Shown here: positions 6,891 to 14,543 of the stretch, piece by piece
How positions within the stretch are numbered: the stretch's first letter is position 1
How the letters are laid out: every line of letters starts with the position of its first letter
Virus record (IMG/VR): IMGVR_UViG_3300017725_000001
Coordinates: 1-64,000 of that record
DNA length: 64,000 nucleotides
Reading direction: 5' to 3' (one strand)
Source: a virus
The notes under the pieces: generated by a model
The model's database searches: none
The model's input: only the letters and a program-made list of their open reading frames with translations
Told to the model about the DNA's origin: nothing
Position numbers and translations under genes: made by a program

Positions 6891-8677
6891 TTCTTAATAT
6901 CTTTTAATATTGTGTTATACACTTCTTGTAATACTTTTTCATCTGCTCTTGATATAAGTTCTTTTAGTTCTAAAGATGCATCATCAGCAAATATTTGTTC
7001 AATTTTCTTTTTAACAACACCTTCGCCTTCCATATAACTTGTACCTGGCCAACTTCCGGTGCTTTTCATTTCAGCAACAATTTTATTTACTAATTCTTTT
7101 TTTTCTTTCTTTGCCGCTGATCTCTCTTTACTATTTAGTTCCCATTGAACCTTGTTGACTACATACTTACGTTCGCCGGTTTTAATGTCTACTGTATATT
7201 CTTCACCCTTCTCGTCTTTAAAAATTTCTGGTGGAGTATCTTTAGATTCAAGATATCCTTCTGATTCAGTATCTTTAGCAAGTGCCTCAAGAATTTCTTT
7301 ATCTTCTTCTTGAATTTTTTCTGCTATTTCGAGTGTTTGTTCCAAAACTTTATCTTGTACATCAGACTCTTTGGTAGTCTCTGGCTCGATCTCAATATCT
7401 GTATCATCTTCTCTGATGTTGCTGTCTTCGCTAGATTCAGTTTGTTCTTCTTGTACTGTTTTTTCATTTAAGATTTTTGTTTTCTTGCCCGGCCTGGGAT
7501 ACCTTTCTACCAATATAATACCTGAGATAACAAGTACAATGGCCAACGGATCGAAAACACAAACAAGAATTAACATAACAAATCTAACGGCATCTTCTAA
7601 CATATTTCTTGTTGCTTCGTCACCGTAAATTAATTCTGCAATGTATTTAACCGGGCCAACTTCTGCTTCTAATTGTCTGCTTTCGCCTTCTAACGCAATT
7701 TTCTTGCTATATAGATCGCCAAGCTCTACATTAGATGCTTTGATATTATCTCTTAATGCAATTATTTCTTCTGTACTATCTTCAACCTGTCCCTGGCCTA
7801 ATTGTGCTCTGAGTCTAGTAATTAACTCATTTGAGTCAGCAATTTGTTGTTCAGCTAGTGCTCTTAGTCTCTTGATCTCATTTCTAGCATCAACAATTAC
7901 TGGATCTTCTTGTGTTTTTATGTTGTTTATAATTTTTAAAATTTCGTCTTTACGTTCATCTTTAGCTTGTCTAAACTCTTTAACTGCTTTAGCAGTTCTA
8001 CTACCATATCTACCATCTTGTCTAGCACCAATCATGCCTTGTAGCTTCTTAATATTTTCTGTTGCTACATACATATCTATTAGTTCTAAGTCTTTTTGAA
8101 TTTTATCTAATTCACGAGTGTATGGCTCTATAGTTTTTTCTCTATCAGCTAATTGCTTTTCTATACGTTCATTTAATTCTTCAATAGAAGGATTAACACC
8201 ATCATATGCAGTATTAATTCTTTCTTGCTCTTGATTAATTTTATCTTGTATTGTAGTATCAATTTTATCATCTTTATTTTCAAAGTTTGAAATCTTTGTC
8301 TCAAATCTAACTACATCTTGTTTAATTCTAACAATACTGTCTTCTATAATCTCTATTTGAGCTACGTTCTCTGTGGCTAGACTTGTTTGCTGGATATGAG
8401 CTTTACTTAAAAAGCCAAATATACCCATACTCGTGATAAACATGAGCAACAGTACTGCCACGGAGAGATACGTTCTAATAAGAATGGGTGCCTGTCGCCA
8501 ATGTAAATGTAACCATACTGCCGACGTTAGTTTACCAATTTCTAGTACGGAACCCATGATAATAATAGGTATCATAGCCGCGGAGAATATAGCAACCAAG
8601 CCAACGATACTGTAGTAGGCCGCTACTGCACTAATTGCCAGAGCCACTAATATTGTCCAATAACCAAAATACCTCAT
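6887..8677 (-). CDS. Large coiled-coil membrane protein with a peptidoglycan-binding-like motif (DUF4407-like architecture)
   Basis: 596 residues. Three hydrophobic segments lie at about 7-30, 32-50 and 68-90. A long charged coiled coil covers roughly 105-350 and contains LQGMIGARQDGRYGSRTAK (about 212-230), which resembles the DG.YG..T.KAV.EF core of peptidoglycan-binding-1 domains. A further membrane segment at about 363-390 leads to an acidic cytoplasmic tail. This layout resembles DUF4407 proteins. It could span the envelope and influence lysis or superinfection; that role is inference. ATGA coupling joins it to the next gene. Confidence 0.6.
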   Translation of the reverse strand: MRYFGYWTILVALAISAVAAYYSIVGLVAIFSAAMIPIIIMGSVLEIGKLTSAVWLHLHWRQAPILIRTYLSVAVLLLMFITSMGIFGFLSKAHIQQTSLATENVAQIEIIEDSIVRIKQDVVRFETKISNFENKDDKIDTTIQDKINQEQERINTAYDGVNPSIEELNERIEKQLADREKTIEPYTRELDKIQKDLELIDMYVATENIKKLQGMIGARQDGRYGSRTAKAVKEFRQAKDERKDEILKIINNIKTQEDPVIVDARNEIKRLRALAEQQIADSNELITRLRAQLGQGQVEDSTEEIIALRDNIKASNVELGDLYSKKIALEGESRQLEAEVGPVKYIAELIYGDEATRNMLEDAVRFVMLILVCVFDPLAIVLVISGIILVERYPRPGKKTKILNEKTVQEEQTESSEDSNIREDDTDIEIEPETTKESDVQDKVLEQTLEIAEKIQEEDKEILEALAKDTESEGYLESKDTPPEIFKDEKGEEYTVDIKTGERKYVVNKVQWELNSKERSAAKKEKKELVNKIVAEMKSTGSWPGTSYMEGEGVVKKKIEQIFADDASLELKELISRADEKVLQEVYNTILKDIKK

Positions 8678-8680
8678 ATA

Positions 8681-9040
8681 TTATTTCCCTTGAATAGTAT
8701 ACTTTACTGCATGGCCTTCTGTGACCATCAGTTCGTTAACGTTTACTTCTTTACCTGTGTCTTTTTCTGTTATGAATATAGTTCCTAACACTCTACCATA
8801 CTTTCCTCGCTTATTAAGGATAGTAATAATTTTAAACTGTCTTGGTAACAATTCTGTTAAACGTTGTTTTGCTTCTAAACCTTTTTGTTTAGTATTAGAG
8901 TCAGCGGATCTGCTATCTGGAGTACCAACTCCATACAACTTTAGTCGTTGTCTAACAGATAAATCAAACCCTAGATCTATTTCTAAATCTACAGTATCTC
9001 CATCTATTACTCTAATTAATCTAGCATTATAGGTATACAT
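8681..9040 (-). CDS. Staphylococcal nuclease-like (SNase) protein, cytoplasmic
   Basis: 119 residues with no signal peptide. The SNase pattern is present: RLIRVIDGDTVDLEIDLGF, RLKLYGVGTPDS, and KRGKYGRVLGTIFI with the second catalytic Arg. The usual D-x-P-E of the active site reads GTPD, so both the metal-binding Asp and the general-base Glu positions differ from the family norm. It may be weakly active or bind nucleic acid. A second SNase with intact residues and a signal peptide is at 21242-21712. Confidence 0.8.
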   Translation of the reverse strand: MYTYNARLIRVIDGDTVDLEIDLGFDLSVRQRLKLYGVGTPDSRSADSNTKQKGLEAKQRLTELLPRQFKIITILNKRGKYGRVLGTIFITEKDTGKEVNVNELMVTEGHAVKYTIQGK

Positions 9041-9085
9041 ATAATTTCACATTTCTTTTAATAACATAGATATAGTCTATGCCAT

Positions 9086-9094
9086 GTATTTATT
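9086..9094 (-). promoter_or_regulatory. Late-type promoter box AATAAATAC
   Basis: AATAAATAC in the 77-base gap between clpP and the SNase gene, about 46 bases before the SNase ATG. The first base departs from the GATAAATAC form seen at most other sites. Confidence 0.4.
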
Positions 9095-9117
9095 CAATAT
9101 TTAAGATTTAAAAACTA

Positions 9118-9705
9118 CTATGTTTTGCGAGAAACTACTTTATCTGCTAAACCAAAGGCAACTGCCTCGTCTGCACTTAGATAATTGTCTCTCTCCATAG
9201 CTTTTGATAGTTCATCATACGACTTATTAGCAGTATTATGCTTTTCATAGATTTTTGTTAAATTTTCTTTTATTTTAATAATCTCTTTTACTTGTATTTC
9301 CATGTCAGTAGCCTGCCCACCTGCACCACCACTTGGTTGGTGTATCATAGTTCTAGCATTAGGTAATATATTACGTTTACCTGGCTCACCTGCCATTGCA
9401 AGGAAACTACCCATACTACAAGCCTGCCCTATTACGATTGTACTTACTGGAGATTTAATAAATTGCATCGTATCATAAATTGCAAGACCTGATGTTACTG
9501 CACCTCCAGGACTATTGATATAAAAATTAATATCTTCTGCGTTGTTTTGTGACTCACAAAATAGCATTTGTGCTACTACTAATTGAGCTGAATGATCGTT
9601 AACTTCGCCATTAAGCATTACAATTCGATCTTTAAGCAAACGACTGTAAATGTCGTATGCACGTTCACCGCGACCTGTTGTTTCTATTACTGTTGGTATA
9701 AGCAT
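9118..9705 (-). CDS. clpP: ClpP protease subunit
   Basis: 195 residues, normal for ClpP. The catalytic triad is visible: Ser97 in [14 protein letters not shown], His122 in [12 protein letters not shown], and Asp173 in [23 protein letters not shown] gives the oxyanion and dimer region. ClpP forms the proteolytic barrel that ClpX or ClpA feeds. TAGGAG lies 6 bases before the ATG. The phage set ClpX, ClpP and ClpS is split across 4.1-9.7 kb. Confidence 0.95.
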   Translation of the reverse strand: MLIPTVIETTGRGERAYDIYSRLLKDRIVMLNGEVNDHSAQLVVAQMLFCESQNNAEDINFYINSPGGAVTSGLAIYDTMQFIKSPVSTIVIGQACSMGSFLAMAGEPGKRNILPNARTMIHQPSGGAGGQATDMEIQVKEIIKIKENLTKIYEKHNTANKSYDELSKAMERDNYLSADEAVAFGLADKVVSRKT

Positions 9706-9713
9706 TTTATCTC

Positions 9714-10544
9714 CTATTGTTTATATCTTGCTTGTAAATCAAATATTATACTATATCTAGTATTTAAGTCTTTACCTGGGTTATGTTGCATTCCGTGGTA
9801 TGTTGGTATTAGTCCACTACGTTCTGCATTTTCTCCAAACATCCATAGCATCTTATTTCCAGCTAATTGATGTATAAGTTCCCATTTATTTGACTTTGTA
9901 TTCTTAGCTCTAAACTCAGCATAATTTTCACCTAAATGTAAACCACCTAACGTTTCATCACAATGTTCGTCACCAAATCTTTCTGTGTTGAACTTCCTAT
10001 GTTGAACTCTATTTTGTTCTGTGGCTATAGGAGTATTATACTGTATTATCATAAGTTTGTAAAGTAATTTCTCAATTAAATCAAGTTGGTCTGAATAACA
10101 TTCATACAAATAGTGTTCTAATACCGGTTTAAAAGCTTCATGCATACCCGTAAAATAGCTTATAGCTTCTGTGGTATGTTGTAGCCCATCTTTAGTCCAA
10201 TCGTAAATATACGCCTTTCTACGTTGCACGTAATCGCCTATATTCACCTCACTATCCCAATCATGTGGACCAACCATATAATCATCATCATAACTTAGAG
10301 CTGATCCTGAATATTTTTTTGAATAACTCTTTTCTGGTATTTCTGGGTCCTGCCAATCTTGGTATTGTTTTTCTTTATTTACTTTATCAAAAAGATCTTT
10401 ATCTAATTCTTTGAATAATTTATCTGCCATTTCCCATCTATTGTTATAGGTAGTAGATAGCAAGTGTGAGTCAACCATTGGCCACTCACCTGTGTCTTGA
10501 TATGCAAATATATCTTCTAATGAAATTAGATTATGACTTGTCAC
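9714..10544 (-). CDS. 2-oxoglutarate/Fe(II)-dependent oxygenase-like protein
   Basis: 276 residues from a GTG at 10544 with GAGG seven bases upstream. An ATG frame to 10595 would overlap the upstream gene by 65 bases and has no ribosome site, so I prefer the GTG. The C-terminal half shows the double-stranded beta-helix signature: H-C-D in [14 protein letters not shown] as the iron ligands, then HGMQHN and [11 protein letters not shown] with the distal His and the Arg that would bind 2-oxoglutarate. The substrate is unknown. Confidence 0.6.
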   Translation of the reverse strand: MTSHNLISLEDIFAYQDTGEWPMVDSHLLSTTYNNRWEMADKLFKELDKDLFDKVNKEKQYQDWQDPEIPEKSYSKKYSGSALSYDDDYMVGPHDWDSEVNIGDYVQRRKAYIYDWTKDGLQHTTEAISYFTGMHEAFKPVLEHYLYECYSDQLDLIEKLLYKLMIIQYNTPIATEQNRVQHRKFNTERFGDEHCDETLGGLHLGENYAEFRAKNTKSNKWELIHQLAGNKMLWMFGENAERSGLIPTYHGMQHNPGKDLNTRYSIIFDLQARYKQ

Positions 10545-10740
10545 TGTGAACCTCGATGGGACGAATTTCTTCATTACCATCTTTGGTTCGAACAATTCTT
10601 ATCTTATTGTCAGCTTCTAATAACCTTAATGTAAGTTCCATACCTTGCATTACACCTTCACGATGCCCACTTCTAAAATTGAAATAAGCACAGGCAATGG
10701 TAAATGCAACTAGAACGATAGTCATCTCTATTGATATCAT
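10531..10740 (-). CDS. Small membrane-anchored protein
   Basis: 69 residues from the ATG at 10740. A single hydrophobic N-terminal helix (TIVLVAFTIACAYFNF) precedes a charged tail, so it is likely a membrane-anchored cytoplasmic protein. The start directly follows the stop of the 40-residue gene at 10742-10864, consistent with coupled translation. A longer frame from 10779 would overlap that gene. Confidence 0.55.
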   Translation of the reverse strand: MISIEMTIVLVAFTIACAYFNFRSGHREGVMQGMELTLRLLEADNKIRIVRTKDGNEEIRPIEVHSDKS

Positions 10741-10741
10741 A

Positions 10742-10864
10742 TTAATATTTATCCCTATTTTTTGTGTCTTTGAATACATGGTATAGTATTGCTACCAACC
10801 ATACTAATAAAGTTATCTGCAATTCAATACGTGCTGACACAAATATATCAAAAATTTCAATCAT
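10742..10864 (-). CDS. 40-residue membrane microprotein
   Basis: The frame encodes a short acidic start, one membrane helix (LQITLLVWLVAILYHVF) and a basic end (KDTKNRDKY). Its ATG overlaps the end of the alarmone hydrolase gene, and its stop is one base from the next ATG, so it fits exactly between two genes. That packing supports it as real. Function unknown. Confidence 0.55.
   Translation of the reverse strand: MIEIFDIFVSARIELQITLLVWLVAILYHVFKDTKNRDKY
10744..10753 (-). promoter_or_regulatory. Possible late-type box GATAAATATT
   Basis: GATAAATA placed so that the predicted +1 falls on the ATG at 10740. It overlaps the end of the 40-residue gene, so chance cannot be ruled out. Confidence 0.3.
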
Positions 10865-11405
10865 GAATTTCCATAAGTTGAAGGTTAGCTTTCATATATA
10901 GATCTGTGCCATGTACTTTATCCATAGCTTCTAATAGATTTATTTTTTCTTTTATATAAACTTCAGCAAATTTTGGATCATGCTCAACTATTGATTTTGT
11001 GTTGTCAATAAGATCTGCTAGTTTAATCATTTGTGCTTCTTTACTAGCCATACCCAAACGTTTAGCTTCAATAGCCTTACGTATTGCTCTGTTGCCATCT
11101 TCTGGTTTAGTTACATCAGTTAATTCTACAACTAACTTAAAAACTTTCCAACCAAATTCTTCAGCAATTTGCTCTCTGGTTACATTAGTATCTTCAACTG
11201 TATCATGTAAAAGGGCCGCGGCAATCATTTCTTTTGTACCGCCAAATGCCGCAACAATTTCAGAAACGGCAATAGGGTGAACAATATAATCATCACCTGT
11301 GTACTTCCGTTTCTGGTTTACTGCGGCGTGTGCCGCAGTAGAAAATTTAAGTGCTCTATCAATCAATTGCATATCCTCTAGTTTAAGTAAAGTGGGCCTG
11401 TCCAT
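10857..11405 (-). CDS. HD-domain small alarmone hydrolase (Mesh1/SpoT-hydrolase-like)
   Basis: 182 residues made of one RelA/SpoT-type HD domain: AHAA near residue 26, YIVHPIAV with His43, AALLHDTVEDT with His67/Asp68 and the following Glu-Asp, FGWKVFKLVVELTDVTKP, and MIKLADLIDN. The family removes pyrophosphate from (p)ppGpp. There is no synthetase domain. A phage hydrolase would keep the stringent response off during infection. An alternative start at Met12 (11372) has AGAGG close upstream. Confidence 0.8.
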   Translation of the reverse strand: MDRPTLLKLEDMQLIDRALKFSTAAHAAVNQKRKYTGDDYIVHPIAVSEIVAAFGGTKEMIAAALLHDTVEDTNVTREQIAEEFGWKVFKLVVELTDVTKPEDGNRAIRKAIEAKRLGMASKEAQMIKLADLIDNTKSIVEHDPKFAEVYIKEKINLLEAMDKVHGTDLYMKANLQLMEIHD

Positions 11406-11713
11406 CTAACAGTATATCCACCATCTAAAATATTACCTCTTGGAGCATTAAGTGCAGGAGCATTCCAACCTGCCGCTTTAAGAATATCACCTTTTTTAAA
11501 ATGTTTGAAGTCTACTTTAGATATAAAACCCCAAACACTATTTTCTCTAATAATCTTGATGTATTTCTTACCTTCTTTAACTTGAATGTTATCTTCCATT
11601 GAATCAACTACACCTTGACTATAACTACTCATTTCTTTTGTCCCATTTGAAGTAGTCCAATTAATGTAGTCTGTTTTAATTGCTTGGATTAAAGTGTCTA
11701 TTTCTTTTTGCAT
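11378..11713 (-). CDS. Hypothetical conserved phage protein
   Basis: 111 residues: helical N-terminus, then KKYIKIIRENSVWGFISK and GDILKAAGWNAPALNAPRGNI, which looks like a small beta-rich domain. I have seen similar sequences in phages but know no function. It is the first gene after an early promoter at 11746-11774, with AGGAG upstream of the ATG, so it is likely expressed early together with the alarmone hydrolase. Confidence 0.6.
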   Translation of the reverse strand: MQKEIDTLIQAIKTDYINWTTSNGTKEMSSYSQGVVDSMEDNIQVKEGKKYIKIIRENSVWGFISKVDFKHFKKGDILKAAGWNAPALNAPRGNILDGGYTVRWTGPLYLN

Positions 11714-11745
11714 TTATATTCTCCTTTGTTTCTAACTATACTTAT

Positions 11746-11774
11746 ATAATAAGACATCTTGGTATAAATGTCAA
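11746..11774 (-). promoter_or_regulatory. Early (host sigma70-type) promoter
   Basis: TTGACA 11769-11774, 17 bp, TATTAT 11746-11751 on the minus strand. The spacer is nearly identical to those at 14469-14497 and 49580-49608. Drives the gene at 11378-11713 and those to its left. Confidence 0.8.
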
Positions 11775-11794
11775 CCTTTTAATCAAAAAAAGTT

Positions 11795-11825
11795 AAATAA
11801 AAAACCCTTTAATTACAAGGGTTTT
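11795..11825 (-). terminator. Rho-independent terminator
   Basis: Stem AAAACCCTT 11801-11809 with AAGGGTTTT 11817-11825, followed on the minus strand by a T-rich run. It ends the transcript of the small genes at 11813-12122; the last gene's stop lies inside the loop. Confidence 0.85.
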
Positions 11826-11974
11826 CTCATCCTTTCAAGTTTTTTTGTAATTTTTGATGCAGTTTGCATCCAGAAATTGTAAGCCCAAGTGTCTTTTTTT
11901 GACATATTTGCCGCTTTTATACAATTAGCTACTCTTTTTTTATATAGCTGAATTGTTTCATTAGTTATTTCCAT
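11813..11974 (-). CDS. 53-residue hypothetical protein
   Basis: A basic, Lys-rich protein (YKKRVANCIKAANMSKKDTW, ITKKLERMRK). It has a strong AAGGAGC ribosome site 7 bases before the ATG. It overlaps the upstream 53-residue gene by 14 bases and ends in a terminator hairpin. Likely a helical nucleic-acid-binding or host-takeover protein, which is inference from charge and position only. Confidence 0.6.
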   Translation of the reverse strand: MEITNETIQLYKKRVANCIKAANMSKKDTWAYNFWMQTASKITKKLERMRKPL

Positions 11975-12122
11975 CTTCTTGCTCCTTAATATAATGATGT
12001 GGATATGCTTTTGGTCTTTTTTCTTTAATCAATTCCATATAGGCTTCAGCTTCATTTTTGGTTGCAAATTGTGCTACTGCAACTTCATCATGAATACGTG
12101 GTATATAAATTATTTGAAACAT
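11961..12122 (-). CDS. 53-residue hypothetical protein
   Basis: The frame begins MFQIIYIPRIHDEVAVAQF and continues into a helical NEAEAYMELIKEKRPKAYPHH segment. AGGAG stands five bases before the ATG. A TTGACA-17-TATAAA promoter at 12140-12168 ends just upstream and would give an 11-base leader holding that site. Unknown function. Confidence 0.6.
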   Translation of the reverse strand: MFQIIYIPRIHDEVAVAQFATKNEAEAYMELIKEKRPKAYPHHYIKEQEDGNN

Positions 12123-12130
12123 TTTTTCTC

Positions 12131-12487
12131 CTATTTCCATTTATAATTTTCGTTAAAGTATTTGTCAACTTTGACCGGGTCTCCACCCTGCTCTTTACAA
12201 GACTTTATAAAATGTTCTACTAGTTTACCTGCATATTCTCTATATGGAGGTATAGATTTATCCATAGCTTCTCGTACTACCGGTTGAGGTATATTTGCTA
12301 TAATCATTGTAGGTTGATCTAACAATCTCAAATAATCACCTGCCTTGCACATATCATTCTGTATCTTGTGTGCTTCAGGTGTAGGATCAAATTTCTTGTC
12401 ATCTTCTTTTAGCAATCGCCTTGATTCATCTACTAAACGACACATTAATGTTCCAAAATAATTACCTGTTGTTATATCAAATTGCAT
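12131..12487 (-). CDS. Hypothetical protein
   Basis: 118 residues from the ATG at 12487, where the upstream stop and this start overlap as TAATG. Mixed helical sequence (MCRLVDESRRLLKEDD, YAGKLVEHFIKSCKEQGG) with no motif I recognise. The longer frame to 12505 has no ribosome site. Part of a run of short, tightly packed, early-type genes left of the DNA ligase. Confidence 0.55.
   Translation of the reverse strand: MQFDITTGNYFGTLMCRLVDESRRLLKEDDKKFDPTPEAHKIQNDMCKAGDYLRLLDQPTMIIANIPQPVVREAMDKSIPPYREYAGKLVEHFIKSCKEQGGDPVKVDKYFNENYKWK
12140..12168 (-). promoter_or_regulatory. Internal early-type promoter
   Basis: TTGACA 12163-12168, 17 bp, TATAAA 12140-12145, inside the 3' end of the gene at 12131-12487. 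The predicted +1 near 12133 leaves an 11-base leader with AGGAG for the gene starting at 12122. Confidence 0.5.
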
Positions 12488-12837
12488 TAATCTTCTTTCT
12501 TCCATCTAAAGTCATCTGATGTCCATTCAGGGTCATCATAATATATTCCTTCGCTATCTTCATAAGGAACACATTCTTCTATTTTCTTTGTGCTATATAA
12601 ATCTTGTGAATAGTCTGTATTCCAATCATTAGCATATACTGATACTTCTTCGCCTTCATGGAATCCATCTTTCCATTCAATTTTTTCAATACCGCCTTCT
12701 TCTAATACAGCCTCTTCAGCTTCATCTTTAGAATTAGCTACTACATCATACTCTACCCATATGTTATAGTTTTGTCTTATTCTATATTTCTTTTTACCAA
12801 TATCCTGGTGTGGATTATCTTTGCTATAGTCTTTCAT
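12487..12837 (-). CDS. Acidic hypothetical protein
   Basis: 116 residues, strongly acidic (DDPEWTSDDFRWKKED end). The middle, YRIRQNYNIWVEYDVVANSKDEAEEAVLEE, looks like a small beta-alpha domain of the kind with a repeated degenerate motif in phages. It shares its start base with the stop of the ligase gene (ATGA-type overlap). No function known to me. Confidence 0.55.
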   Translation of the reverse strand: MKDYSKDNPHQDIGKKKYRIRQNYNIWVEYDVVANSKDEAEEAVLEEGGIEKIEWKDGFHEGEEVSVYANDWNTDYSQDLYSTKKIEECVPYEDSEGIYYDDPEWTSDDFRWKKED

Positions 12838-13949
12838 TAGTCCTCCCTTTGTCCTTTTCCATAATCAACTATTACAGGAAATCTTGGAACACCATCTGGA
12901 GTATAATCAAAAAATCTACAAGTAGCCCAGTCTGGAGCATCTTTAGATTCCCATAAAGCCTTTAATTGTGCTTGTTGTCCTCTTATACCACTTCCAAACT
13001 TTCTTCCATCTGGAAGTTCTAGCATAAACCTTTTTGCATATCCAGCCCAATTACCTGAGCCTTCTAACATTTCAACAACCTTATATTCTTCAGATTTGAA
13101 CTCTTTTCTTTTTAGCAAGTTCTTACTTCTTTTGTTTTCATAAGGTGTATTATTTCTAACCATTTGTCCTTCGTAACCATTTTCCATATAATCACTATAA
13201 CAAACATCAAGCTCTTCTTGTGTCTCACAAATATCTGTTCTTACAGGTCTAATAATATCTGATCTAAGAGACTTTAATACTTTAACTCTATCTACAAAAT
13301 TAGCAGTAGGATTATTACTATCAAAACAATCATATATATGATATTGTACCAACTCAGCACTTTCAGCAATCTCTTCTGGTCTACATTTTACTTTTCTAAC
13401 AAGACTTGTAATTTTATTAAAATCTGCTTTTAATTCATGATTATAAAGTTCACCATCTATAATCATATTTGGATTATCTTCAATAAACTTTTTTAATGAT
13501 TCAAGAATATGAGGACAACTATTAATTGGCTTTCCAGCTCTAGTCCACATTCCATTTTTATCAACTACACATCTAATACCATCTAGCTTTGGCTGACTGT
13601 ATCCACTACTTTGTGGTCTTTTAGTATAGTCATGTGCCAACATAGGCTTAAACTTTTCATAGCTATCAATTTTATTTACATCTGTAAAATATTCTTTTTC
13701 AGCTTTCTTATCCCATAAAGCCTTTGCTTCTGCTTCTGCTTGTGTTAATGCAGTAGTGGCATTTACTTTGCCAACATTTTTAGGAGTGCTTAGGTTCCAT
13801 TCACTGGTAACTTTTTGACCATCTTGTGTACCACTAATAGTTCTTGTACCAGCAGTATCACCTGTGTATCCATATTCAACTTCCCATATACGAACTTTAC
13901 CTGTTGTATCTCTTTTATATAAAGTTTCTAGTTTTGTAATGTTTTCCAC
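12837..13949 (-). CDS. ATP-dependent DNA ligase with N-terminal WGR-like domain
   Basis: 370 residues. An N-terminal WGR-like domain (about 1-90: LYKRDTTGKVRIWEVEY, TISGTQDGQKVTSEW) precedes the nucleotidyltransferase domain. Motif I is PKLDGIR with Lys121; motif III is IIDGELYNH; IIIa is VQYHIYDCF; IV is YEGQMVRN; V is LLKRKEF. A C-terminal OB-like part follows. It seals nicks in phage DNA during replication and recombination. All catalytic residues are present, unlike the gp30-like gene at 1-852. Confidence 0.9.
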   Translation of the reverse strand: MENITKLETLYKRDTTGKVRIWEVEYGYTGDTAGTRTISGTQDGQKVTSEWNLSTPKNVGKVNATTALTQAEAEAKALWDKKAEKEYFTDVNKIDSYEKFKPMLAHDYTKRPQSSGYSQPKLDGIRCVVDKNGMWTRAGKPINSCPHILESLKKFIEDNPNMIIDGELYNHELKADFNKITSLVRKVKCRPEEIAESAELVQYHIYDCFDSNNPTANFVDRVKVLKSLRSDIIRPVRTDICETQEELDVCYSDYMENGYEGQMVRNNTPYENKRSKNLLKRKEFKSEEYKVVEMLEGSGNWAGYAKRFMLELPDGRKFGSGIRGQQAQLKALWESKDAPDWATCRFFDYTPDGVPRFPVIVDYGKGQRED

Positions 13950-14212
13950 TAAACAATCTCCCCATAGTAATTTTTGTTATACCAAATATCTCCATTTGGT
14001 GTCTTAGCTGGACCGTGTACTGCATATTCCATTGGATCAGTATTAAATTTACTTTCCAGAATTTCGTGTGCTCTTTTAGCAGTCTTAAAAGGACCTGCTA
14101 CAACATCACTTGAAATAAGTTCAAATCCATCACCAGGTATATCTCCCCAATTCATTGAACTTACATAAAAACCTTTTTTAACCAAATATGGATTAATTTT
14201 AAAATGTCTCAT
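13949..14212 (-). CDS. Hypothetical protein
   Basis: 87 residues with aromatic-rich short strands (YLVKKGFYVSSMNWGD, DIWYNKNYYGEIV). It overlaps both neighbours by single-base stop/start junctions, so it belongs to the early operon that runs from 14439 through the ligase gene. No recognised domain. Confidence 0.5.
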   Translation of the reverse strand: MRHFKINPYLVKKGFYVSSMNWGDIPGDGFELISSDVVAGPFKTAKRAHEILESKFNTDPMEYAVHGPAKTPNGDIWYNKNYYGEIV

Positions 14213-14439
14213 TATTGTGCCTCCATATAAGTTTCAGTAATATCACCTTTTTCAATTAATTCATCTTGTATTTCTTGAGCAGTATAATCAGCAAATCCGC
14301 TTTCCTGTCTCCAATCAATTTCATCTTCTATATTATGCATTCTCATAACGTCTTTTGTACCGATTCCACCTAAACCTAATTTAAGTTCGTTTAACTCTCC
14401 CCTTAAATCTTCCATTTCCATTTGTTCTACTGTTTTCAT
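14212..14439 (-). CDS. Hypothetical acidic protein, first gene of the ligase operon
   Basis: 75 residues, acidic and helical (QMEMEDLRGELNELKLG). It is the first gene after the early promoter at 14469-14497, with AGGAG before the ATG. Its stop overlaps the next start. Function unknown. Confidence 0.55.
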   Translation of the reverse strand: MKTVEQMEMEDLRGELNELKLGLGGIGTKDVMRMHNIEDEIDWRQESGFADYTAQEIQDELIEKGDITETYMEAQ

Positions 14440-14468
14440 ATATTCTCCTTTTTTCTAACTATACATAT

Positions 14469-14497
14469 ATAATAAGACATCTTGGTATAAAAGTCAA
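14469..14497 (-). promoter_or_regulatory. Early (host sigma70-type) promoter
   Basis: TTGACT 14492-14497, 17 bp, TATTAT 14469-14474. Spacer and flanks nearly match the promoters at 11746 and 49580. Drives the operon with the DNA ligase. Confidence 0.8.
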
Positions 14498-14543
14498 CCA
14501 GAAAAAGAGAAAAAAATACCCTTATTTTATGCGATTTTTTGGA

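Noticed and set aside
7641-8099. Long plus-strand frame opposite the coiled-coil membrane gene
   Set aside because: Shadow of a Glu/Lys-rich coding strand, giving a Ser/Leu-rich product; no start signals.
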